DNA of 64,000 nucleotides from Sinotaia quadrata (taxonomy: Eukaryota; Mollusca; Gastropoda; Architaenioglossa; Viviparidae), in NCBI GenBank assembly GCA_028829895.1, contig CM054178.1:101608058-101672057 (forward strand). The letters run 5' to 3'. Positions 25,201-37,200 of this stretch are shown here, piece by piece. Below the pieces are notes generated by a model. It did not search any database. It saw only the letters and a program-made list of their open reading frames with translations, and was not told the origin of the DNA. The stretch's first letter is position 1. Each line of letters opens with the position of its first letter. The translations under genes and the position numbers were made by a program.

Positions 25201-28200
25201 TAAATGCCATCAGTTTGAACATTAGTTATTGTGTTTTATATTAAAAATTACAAGTACAGTGAAACCTCACGCTAATGCGATAATTGGGATACATAAAATC
25301 AGACTGCACAGCGGGGTTGCATTATGTAGGGTTTTGCAATACATGTATATTCAAATTCATACACAATCAAAATTTCAGGATCAATGTCATGACCATGTTA
25401 TATCCGAATTTGCGTTATCGCGGGGTTCCTCTGTATTTTGTTTTGTATAAAGATTTGTTAAATTTTAATAATGTTGCTTTTTTCCTAAGAAGTTTTTTTT
25501 TGCCATGTTGAGTGTTTTACTGTTGATTGAGTAAACAGTTTAGGGATTTATGTTTGTGTGTGACTAGCTGTATGTATATATCTGGGGTCCCTGGTACTGG
25601 AAAGACAGCCACAGTGAAAGAAGTGGTGCGCACACTTCAGCAGTCTTATGAGAACGGCTCACTTCCTAAATTCAACTTCATAGAGATCAACGGCATGCGT
25701 CTTACTGAACCTCACCAAGCTTATGTTCAAATTCTTAAGGTAAGCAGTAGATTTTATAGTACTTCTTTGGAAGAAGAGCTGATTTTTTCAAAGTACAATT
25801 TCTCATTCATACATTTACACAAAAGACAGAACCAGTCCATCACTGACTGAGTTGTTTAGAAGATTTTACTGATCTCTTGATATTCTCCTCTATTATCACC
25901 ATTATTCTGTATTGCCAAGAAGAATACAGTGATGATACCTAGTTTGCTGTTTTGTCAATTCCCAGCCTTCACACTTATCATCCTTTATTTATTTATAACC
26001 AACAGCTGCAGTTTCTATCAACATAATACTGATGACATTATGCCAGAGTAGCCAAACTTTTTAAACAACCTTAAAGGAAAAAAAGCTTTCACCTCCATTC
26101 CACACACAATATCAGCTACACCACCTTCATCAAATTAAGATGAGGTCATGCATTAGAATAACAGTGTAAAACAAAACGTATCTGTGCCTTCCATTAGCAT
26201 TCACTACAACTTGTGAAATACATGAGATACACAAATTTGGCCTTGATTGTAAGCATTGAAATTCCATGAACATACCTGTAAAAAAGAGTTAGTTTAGTAT
26301 ATATATATATGCATTTTGTATAGAGATCATGTCATGAATGAAGAAATGGGAAACAGAATTAGGCAAACCATTGGGCCCTATGAAGAGCTATTGGCCATTG
26401 TAAAAAAATGTAAAATGAAATGGTGTGAGCATGTCACACGATCAACAGGGTTTGCCAAGACAATCATGCAAGGTACTGTACAAGGAGGGCGAAGGAGAGG
26501 AAGACAGAAGAAAAGTGGGAGGATAACATCTCAGAATGGACAGGACTAAAACTGAGTATACGGTAAGATTAGCAGAGAACAGAATGAAATGGAGGAAACT
26601 GATTGTCAGGTCATCAGTGGTGCCCCAACGGTTGTCAAGATTAAGGGATAATAGATAGATAGATAGGTGTGTGATCACTTTTATTACAAAATAGAATTAA
26701 TGAATTATTAGTGTGTGTGGTACACACATAAACTTGGAAGGGGGGGTGGGGTGGCTCACAATAAATGTAATTATTTGTTTTTGAAATGTGGTATGCAAAT
26801 GTGGGGGTTATTTTCTTTCTGCAGCGTGTGTGAGTTTCTGCACACACCTATGATAATAATGTTGGTTGTTGTTTTTTTTAGTAATATTCTAATTGTACAC
26901 AATAGACACAGATATGATTTTTTTTGTGCTATTATCTGTTGCATTGTTCATGCTTCTGGACGAATTATCAGTGCCCCTGTGACAGCATCTTGCTCAGTAT
27001 ATATTTTGATGTTTGCATGCTTGCTAGGGTTATGTAATTTTGTAGAGTTTCTGAAAGGCATCAGTTTCCAGCAATACATCCATATTTGCAAATTGCTGTA
27101 GGTTTTCCATTTATTTCTGTTCTTTTTTTGTCTTTCCCTGCATCATGATAAGTTAGGCTTTTTCTTAAATTTGCATGGCTGACACACAACTGTCTGTCTA
27201 TCTTTCTTATATTTGCTAGCATCATGACTGATTTTTCATGATATGCCTGTGGATACTAATTACTTTAGTAGAAGACCCTCACGCTGAGAAATTAACTTAT
27301 TTTGCTTAAAATTAAAAAATACTTTTACTGGTCATGGACACAGCTGTGAAAAAATGTCATGTTTCTTCACAGCATGTCTGTATTAATGTTTACAAATGTA
27401 AGTAGGTGTTTTGTTTTTTGTGGACAGGAACTAACAGGACAAAAGGTGACCCCTCTTCATGCATGCAATCTTTTGGATAAAATCTTCACTACTGCAGGAC
27501 CTCGTCGGGAAAGCACAGTACTTCTTGTGGATGAGGTATGAATAATCATTCAAGTTTAAATAGCAATGGTAAAATACAATTCTGCTCACTTGCAATAATT
27601 ACAAGCAAAATGGAATGGTGGGAAATATTCCCAAATTATGGGCAGAATTATTTTTGTTTTTTTTCTTTTAAAGCATATTGAATATTGGTGTATTTTCTTT
27701 TTCTAATGCAAGTAAGTAGGGACTGCTTTGTTTGCTTTTTCAGTTCTGCTGAAGAGCGACATTTACTAGAGAATTTATTTATTGACATCTAGCACAAATG
27801 ACTAGTGCCTATAAGATAGTAGTACTTGATTTTAATTCTGTCTTGTAGCACTTTTCATACATTTTTTTCTCCACATGATTTACTTTTAAGGATTATACCT
27901 TACCTTTGAAAGCATGCACACTTTTTAGTAAAATTTGTATAATATTATACAATTAGTTTAATACCAATTGATACTCAAAAAAATATTGCTGCTTTTGTTC
28001 AGACATCTTTTTTAAAAATATTTTGTATTGAAGTTGGATCTGTTGTGGACACGCAAGCAAGATGTGATGTATAATATCTTTGATTGGCCAAGTAAACCTC
28101 GTGCCCACCTGGTTGTTATAGCTGTAGCAAACACAATGGATCTTCCTGAGAGACTCATGATAAAACGAGTTTCCAGTCGGCTGGTAAGGACTAAGAGGTC

Positions 28201-31200
28201 TTTGCATACATGCCTGTTGTATATTTGAATGTGTTTTGAATTATGTAAATGTCATTAAAATAAAGTAGTCTTTTCATTTCATTCTGGGGGCATACCAGGT
28301 TACGTGTTGTATTCCTTGTCGGTTTCTGTTAGCGACCAATGCCATCTAGTGCTTGGTTGTCGTCAGTATACAATTTTTAAGGTGTAAATTAATATTTTTT
28401 CTTTTGGTTTCCATCTATGTCATTCTCACCATTTATGACTATAGACTGTTGTGTTACGTTAATACAGGGATTTTATTATTTCAGTAGCCACAATAATGGA
28501 CATCTTTCATTTGCTCATTGTAGTAGTATTACCAAAACATATTGACATTTAATATTTATCCTTGTTCAGCAAACCATAATAGAGCAGTGAAACCCTCAGT
28601 GTTAACCTTTAAGTGAAATTCACTGACAGTAAAACTCATCAGAGCTGGGTTTAACCCGTAGAGTGTTTGCGGTATAGGAGCTTTAACATGTCAAAAGTGT
28701 CTAGCCAGTGTCTGAGGTAAAGAAGCTTTACCAGCATGCATACTCTCTCAGTCTCGATTATACTAATCATTCAAAATAACCAATCAGAGTGAAGGAAAGA
28801 TATGTTTGGCTTCAGCAGCCAATCTATTCTAAATTTTTATCATTAGATACTATTGTTAGAATGGTCATGTCATTGAAAGGGCACAATTTCTACACCATCC
28901 CCACTTTTTTTCAGCCATTTTAAACCAAATTTTTTTGTCAGGCACGGCAAGTTTTAAAAAGGTCAAAAGGTCGATTTTTCTGTTGGCAAGTTGTGTGATT
29001 GGTCCTACCTTATGAACTTTATTGTGTGATTTATTCTAATTAACTGTAGATTAAATTCAACCAGCCCTTACTGAAATTTTGGGTGTGACCATGTGATATT
29101 ACGAAGATAAAAAACGGTTGTACTCAAAGCATGCATGGCTTTCATGTGACACTTTCGTTGTGTGCTAAAGCATGGAATTTTTCAAGGAAACAGTGAATAT
29201 TTATACAAGAACAATTATATTTTTTATTATATATAATTGCCAATTCATCAAAGTATTCTCGTTTGGATTTTATTCAAGGAATAAACGATGCTGTTCAACA
29301 CAACAAAAAGATAAGAAATCTTTTTATTATTTATTTGTTTTTGAATTTGAAATAAATTTAAATAATTACTTATAAAATTCCTCAGTATGTCCATAATACT
29401 TATTTTGAAAATCCTTTTAGAATTATGCTCGCTTTTAATTTTTTAGTAGACTTGTTAAAAATTTTTTAAAAAATGATGCTGAAATTCTCTAGTTCAACAA
29501 ATTATAAGAACATTTTTATTATTATTTTAAATGAATTAAAAATAATACTTTTAAAATTCCTTAGTTTGTCTATAATGCTTATTTTGAAAATATATTTAGA
29601 ATTAGAATATACTCGCTTTTGATTTTTTAGTAGATTTATAAGTAAAAAAAACTATGCTTGAAATTCACAAGTTCAACGAAACGATAAGAAAACTTTTTAT
29701 TATTTAATTAATTTTTTAATTTGAAATAAATCTAAAATAATACTTTTAAAATTCCTTAGTATGTCTGTAATAGGTAGAATTTAAATTTTTAAAATCCATT
29801 TATAATTACAGTTGCTTTTCATTTTTTAGTACATTGACCTATTCACTTATAGTTTAGCATCAAAACAACCTGACACTATGAGCTGCCAAGTGGCGTTTTT
29901 TCGCCTGACGGCAAACTGGTCAAGTGACATCCACTGATGTGGAAACCCATCAAAGCTTACTTTAAGTGATGCTCATTTACATTATCCTGTAGCAGCAACC
30001 TTCAACACCAATCTTACTTAGCATCTTTACATATGTATTCATTTCTTTTCATGTTTTTTTCCTCACTCACTTTTTTATTTTTGTTTTTCCTAGGGTTTGA
30101 CCAGAATGACATTTCAACCTTATACTTTTAAACAGCTAGAGGAGATAGTATCCTCACGCATGAGGGGGTTAAGGGTTTTTGACAGTGATGCCATTCAGCT
30201 GGCATCACGCAAGGTAGCAGCAGTTTCTGGTGATGCACGTCGTGCTTTAGATATTTGTAGACGCTCCACTGAAATTGCAGAAATGGAGAGCAGTTTGACA
30301 TGTGGAGATGTATTGGTGAAGATATTTCACGTTGACCGTGCTCTCCAGGAGATGTTTGCATCACCCAAGATTGTAGCAATCAGGTCTGCTTTCATTTAAT
30401 TGTTCTTTTTTGTTTTTGACATAATTTAAACAAAATATTTGCCAGAAGTGTAAAATTTTAAAAGTGTACAAATTATCATAAGCAAAAGCTGTCGTGCAAC
30501 TGTTCCATGTAATAAAGATTTCTGCTTGCATACACTTGTAATACTTATTTAAAGACTAAGTGAAATGGAATCTAGGTCAAACATAGTTTGTGAACGAGAT
30601 TTGTCCTGTTACTAAGACACACAATCCCTTAGGGTTAAAGCAAGCAGAAGTGATATCAGGAATGTGAGTCATATGTGACCTGTCACCACAAAAAGATACT
30701 TAAGTCGCGCAAGGCTAAGCCAAGAAAGACGGCAAAAACGAAGGTGGGGGTCTACATGGGTGAAATTGAGATTTTCATTTTAGCGTGTTCCCAAACCATC
30801 GAACAACAAATTACTAGCGTGTTTTTCCTTAATTCGAACTAGAAATAGCTTTATTATTATTTTTTTGTGACCTACTGTCTAACTTTGAAGGAAAAATATG
30901 GCCCAAAAGTGCTATAATCTGATGATCGTAGACGGTAGAATCCCTGGCTGAACCTCATCATGTTGTATATCAGAATGCTCAGGAAAAAGCCTATTTTTAT
31001 GCTGACGACACTGGTTATTTATAACGTCTAATCAGAATGTTTTATAAGGCTGTGCTTGGCGTAAACAAAGTGAAAAGCGTCAGCCAATCTGCAGACAGTT
31101 TTATCAAAGCTTGCAAGGTTACCAAGCATGCTCTCATAAAAAGACGGTCTCGATTGGTTGAAACGCACACAAGGGAGACAGTTTCGTCCTGTAATGCGTA

Positions 31201-34200
31201 ATGTAAACATGGAGAAACGAATCACTAATTTGTTGAATTCATGTAAAGAAAGCAACATCTTAGAAAAAGAAAGCATTCAGATTAAAGATTTGATATCTGA
31301 TTATTTTGTTAATGAGGATGTAGCGGATGGATTTTCATCTGAAAGTGACACGGACAGCGAATCGCGTGATCGAACAACGAAAAAGACGAAGCAGATGACA
31401 GCTGGCAGTGGCACAAGCGGTGCCAGTGTGTGTTATTTAATGACACTGAAACTGATAGTGATACTGAAATAGAAGAGCCAGATGTCAGCATTTGCGGACC
31501 AGGCGAAACTAGTGAAGACTGTGAACTTAAAGATTGTGAAAACTGGTCATGTGGGTGCAAACAGATCGACACTACACCACCTGAGCCACAATAATCATTC
31601 TCGCATACAGAAATTCTAATCGTTATGGCTTAAAAAGACTGTTGTCTGTAAATGATGTAACAATATATTTGTTGTTTATAGTTATTACAGTGTTAGCTAT
31701 TGTGTCTTCTTCAACTCTGATTGCAAATGAAGCAGATTAATATATGGTTGCTAAGGAAAAACCTCTCAGAAATGTGTTCAATCTTTGAGGCCGATTTTCT
31801 CAAAATGGCCGTCCGGACAGTAGTGCACTTCAAACAAACATAACTTTTCCATATTTTGTCCTACACTCTTTATTTTTATATCAACAGAAAGCCCTTTCAA
31901 TTTTCTTTTTATTGATATATATATCTCAATACCCCCAAAATCCGACTTAAGTATCTTTTTGTGGTGACAGGTCACATATGGCTGCCAGTGTTCTCTGGTA
32001 CTTCATATACATTTGATCCAGTTTGTACTGTTGACAGCAAAAGTTCAGCTATTAGTAGTTCACATATATTTCTAATGATGTTTGGAGATATCGAGGAAAC
32101 TGACTGATGAAGACCACATCTGGTAAATTATTTTTCTAATATAGTCAGCATACTACATAGGCCTACCATATATTTGTAGTCATAGTTAAGTTTAAAGACT
32201 ATTAGAAATTATTAAAATGAGTTGTGTATTTTTTATATGAATGACGAAAGCTTTTTAAGTAGTCTTGTCATTCTCATTATATATATATATAAAACATTTA
32301 CTACCAATATATATTACAATTAGTGATAGTATTAACGATTTATACTAACATTTAGAGAATAGCAGTATAGTTATGTTTAAATAAATGATTATCAAAATGT
32401 ATATAATTTTAAATTACTTAACTTACTAATGTTGAACAATATAGAAACTAACAGTAGACATGTTTTTAAATGAGTGATTATAAATTACTTTACTTACTAG
32501 TAGAGTACTTTAATTTTCATATATATGTTTGCATGTTTATGCATGAATGTCTTTATAAGTGTTGGTGTGTCTATATTTTGTTTTGTGTACTATTTTATTT
32601 ATTTAGTATTGTGAATATAAAGCTTTTAAAATTAACAATTAACAATTAATGGCCATATTAATTTATATTAATTTAATAGTTGAAAATCTTATTAAGCTTA
32701 AATACATGTATGTGCATTTGTTATTATTATCATTACAATTATTAGTTTATTTTGTCTTATCTGGTACAGTTTCTTACTAATGGTGGTATAATTAGTGCAA
32801 CAAAATCCCATAACTTTGCTGATATGCAGTATTATGAAACCTTAAAGTGTAAAGTAAATATTTAATTATAACCAAGTTACTTCATCTTGTACACAAGTAG
32901 TTATTGCAGGTGCATAATAATAAGTATCAAATGCCTTCTATTATTAAATAAATAATTTTGATACAAAAACCTAGTAAATTCATAAGAAAAGTGAGTAGGC
33001 CTTTATATTTTGATTCATCAACCATTTTTCATCAGTTTCTGAAAACTTGAATAAAAATTTCCTTCATTTATTTGATACAATTTTTGTTGTTGATATTTAG
33101 TGGATTTCAGTTAGGTGTGCCACCTTAAGCTTTGGTTAAGGAATATAAATTCTGAAGTCATTTTCAGAGTTCACCCACCACCACCAAAGTTAAATTCTGT
33201 ACCGTAGGCCTTGTAAATGTAATAGAATGTGCATTATCAACTCACTCTTATATTTACAGTGGAAAAATAAGCTTGCAAAATACAACAAATAAATATATAA
33301 CTCACTCGTGTCTATCAGAATTTTAAAAAAGAAATGAAAATCTGTTAAAAATAATAAATAACAAATTTTTTAAAAAGCATCTAGTAATCTCCTCATTGTT
33401 TACACTCTGCCCTGTAATGCAGTAATGGACGGAAAAAAAGTGGTCACTTGACCACAGAATAAAAATAATTAAAAACAAATAACACGTGATCCGAATAAAT
33501 GAAATACATTATATTGCAAATAAATCTTTCCCCTATTGAATGATACAAAACTTAAGCTATGGATAAGGCAGGCATAAATTCATAAAGTTATTTTCCATGT
33601 TCACCCTCAATGCCTTAAAAGTTAAATGCTACCATAGGCCTATAGACACTGAAAATTCTTATTTATCAGTTAATATAGTCCTTTAAACAAAAAAATATAC
33701 ACTATAAACTGAAAATAATTGATTTAACTTATCAACTAACATCCTCAAACAGAGTGATGCACAAGAATGCAAAGTGGAAACTGGTTCAATATTGCTGAGT
33801 AGAATACGACGGTACTCGGTACACTCTGCCATTGTTGTTGACAGTCTTCGGACGATTTCGGTTACTGACCAGAGTTCTTTCAACGCAATTCAGTGCGCGT
33901 GCACTATTTTTTGTCTCAAACAAACTATATAGACTTATAGATGAAGAATTTTCTTATTTTCTGGTAGCTTTTAAGGCTGCTATGTTATCGGAATCACCAA
34001 GATCATAATTTAAGAAAATTTAAGTTTAACCTTATTTCACTTTATCTTGAAATTCGCGCGCATTATTTAGTATGGAAATGAACCTTGTTCTCTCCCCTAC
34101 ATGAAAACCATTATTATTTTTAGATTACTGTACTGCACACATACCTATGGACCGAGAAAGAGTGCATGTGTTAAGCGTTAGTGCTGGACAAGTTATGGCG

Positions 34201-37200
34201 GCTTGGTAACTTCTGAATAATTTCTTATTACTTTTTCACAATTATTTATTAAAACAAAAAACACAGAGCAGAGAACAAACTTTTTGTTTCATGTGCTTTT
34301 ATTTTACAAAGCTTCAATATACAGAGGAAACATGAGTGTTGAAAATGTAGAAGAATTGACTAAACATCAAAATCAGCCATTCAGTGATGTTTGGAATACC
34401 TACTTTTAATGTATTTACCAACTATACAGCAGAAATAAAGACCAGTTTTTATCTCGGTAGTGGCTAGAATAATCTTATTATTCTATACTTTATACTTTAT
34501 ACTTTTAACAATATTCACAACATAAATGTATAAAAGTAATGCTACAGTATATAAAGTAAAATATTATGATGTAATTAAAACACAAGCAACTGCTGATGTA
34601 ATGAAATGCATTCATACAAATTCAGATTAAAAGATGAATGTATATTGAAGCATCTTATTCGGTTGATTTTTAAAAATATTAAATCAGATATTGCAAAGCA
34701 ATTACTCAACAACTATTTATACCAAACATTCATTGAAAGTTGATTAATTGATAGTTAATTAATCATGCTAATAGTCATGTTACCAGTAAATATCAAGTTA
34801 CATCTGCAAGGAGTATCTTTTTTAATAATTCATTACAACAGCTTTTAAGCACTTGTTAATGTATAATTCAGCCTCCGAAAAGACTGCTTTGCATTTCAAT
34901 GTCTTCTTCTTGGAAATGCTCTCTGCACAGTACCATACCTGCTTTCGGATGAAAGTTTTTTTTATTTCATTTTTATATTTTTAGTTCGTCCGCTCTTTAT
35001 GCAGCCATACATATAATAATATATACTGCTATGATTAACCATGTTTTATTTTTCAAACTACGTGTTTACCACAAGACAATATATGTTGGACAATGCATGC
35101 TAATTACAGTTCCCACTCTTGAAAATGTTATGTTGCTTTGGTGAAAAGTCAGTTTCGCAAATGAATGACCAATCTTGCGAATGAACAAGAGCTCTGATTT
35201 CTTTAAAAAATATTGACTTTCATTACCAAATAAAATGCATTTATACAAATATGTTTAAATTTTGTAGTCTTGATTCTAAGAATGAGAATGACTCATTTCA
35301 TACAGATTTATTCTTATCTGTGGCTGACATAGTTTCCATTTCACCTGTTTTTTAAGATAAAACAAACCTTTTATTTATTTATGTTTGTTTGAAATGTTTT
35401 GTGGATGAATTGTTTGTAGACATTTTGTTCAAAATGCATTGGCACAAAAATATGTTGAGTCTGCTCACCCATTTTACAAATTCAACCACCTTTACAGCCA
35501 TCTTTTACCATAGATTTGCATAATCATGATTTATTCATATTCCTCAGTTTCTCATAAATTGTTTTGTATAAATCTTTTTTTTTTCTCCTGTCATATCTGG
35601 CCACATTATCATTCTCTATTCTCGTCTTTCTGCTCTTTTGCTTTTCTCCAATAAAATAAAAACAGTTCTGGTTTTTTACATTTATTTTGCAAGTTTATAT
35701 TTGCTCAGAAAGATAAAGAAAAGAGAAATTAGTATTTGTATAAACATATTTGTTATAACGAAATTGATCCAAAATTATTATTTACTATTAGAAATATATT
35801 TAATAAGATTTTAATAGTAGAACATTAACTGCCAGTACTTCGACATTCTTTGTGTAATTTTAATTTGTCATTTTATTCTATTGATATTTTGTTTTGTATG
35901 TAAACAAATATTTTAGTTGTTATTGCTTTTCTTTCTCACTGCAAACATTTCAATGTCATTATTGATTATTTTGTTTGTATGTTTTTTCTTTAACCCAATG
36001 ACATTTGTATAAAACTTTATATACTGTATATATTTTATATATTGTCTGCCAGAAATATTTAATGAACCTTTAACTTTTCTCATCTGATAATAATACGTGT
36101 GTGTGTGTGTGTGTACATGCATTACTCTGCATTAAAATGCAATAAATAGTGTTTTGATCTATAAATATATTTATATTCTAGAATTGTTATAAGAAAGGAA
36201 ACAAAAAGATGATTTGTTAAAGTATTGGGAAAATTCATTCAGCAGTGACTGAAGCAATATTTCAACAGAACTGTTTTATATAAATGTTCTTACCTGATTT
36301 TTCTTAATCATTAGGATTTTAATTTCTAGTCCATGATATCCAATCCTACCCATTTGTAATGTTGTGGATCTCTTTAACAAAAAGAAGTGTTGATTTCATA
36401 TATGATTGAAAATGGAATGAAAGATTTAATTAAGCACCAACCCTACTCTTTTCTTGGTTTTTAAGTTTAGATTAAAATTAAAAAATACTTTCTATAATTA
36501 ATTCTGGTGTCTGCTTGTGGTTGGTTTCCCCCTCAGAAACCTGTCACGTCAAGAACAGCTCTTTCTGAAGACTATTGATGCTGAATTTAAATGTTCAGGA
36601 CTCGAAGAGGCTGAATTCTCCAAACTATATACACATCATTTGGTTTTTTGCCGGTTTGAGGGTAAACTATAAATTGTCATATTTACTTTTACATAAATTT
36701 TGAGATTTTTAGACTTTTAAATATTCAAGTGGAGTGGTGTGTTTGTGAATAAAGGTCATCACCAAACTTAACATCAAAGTAAGATCTTATCGCCAATATA
36801 AAAAAAGAGATACCCAAACAGGTATCTTTTCCTGCACATGTTATTAAGGTTGTGTTAAAATTTGACCTCTTTGGAAAAGAAAGATTAAAACCTTTTTGTA
36901 AAAATCTCTAGTCCTTGTGGTCTTAGCCCCATTGGATGCTTAAGATACATAATTTGACTGGAGATTCATTAAACTTACTTTCCTTGGTAATGGCTCGTAA
37001 ATTATATAGTAATATATCCATTCTTTGTGGCAAAGTATAGAATTTCTCATCAGGGTTTTCAGCCTCCCTTTGCCAGATTCTGATCATAATGCCATTATTG
37101 TACAGGACTTACTTGAGGCATCAAACAAAATATATACAAAAATTACAATTTGAAATCAAGAAACTAGACTATTTCTACCCATTATTCCTGTAATTAGAAT

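Larger units (their letters stand above)
30384..36536 (+). other. ORC1 intron 12 (6.2 kb)
   Basis: Holds a TIR transposon (30674-31976) and a tandem duplication (about 33118-33660). 31980-33110 and 33670-36530 are AT-rich with no recognised gene; a (GT)n run lies at about 36099-36114. Confidence 0.65.

Noticed and set aside
26715..27101. Plus-strand 128-codon ORF in ORC1 intron 9
   Set aside because: Hydrophobic, T-rich low-complexity translation with no motif; typical chance ORF in AT-rich intron.
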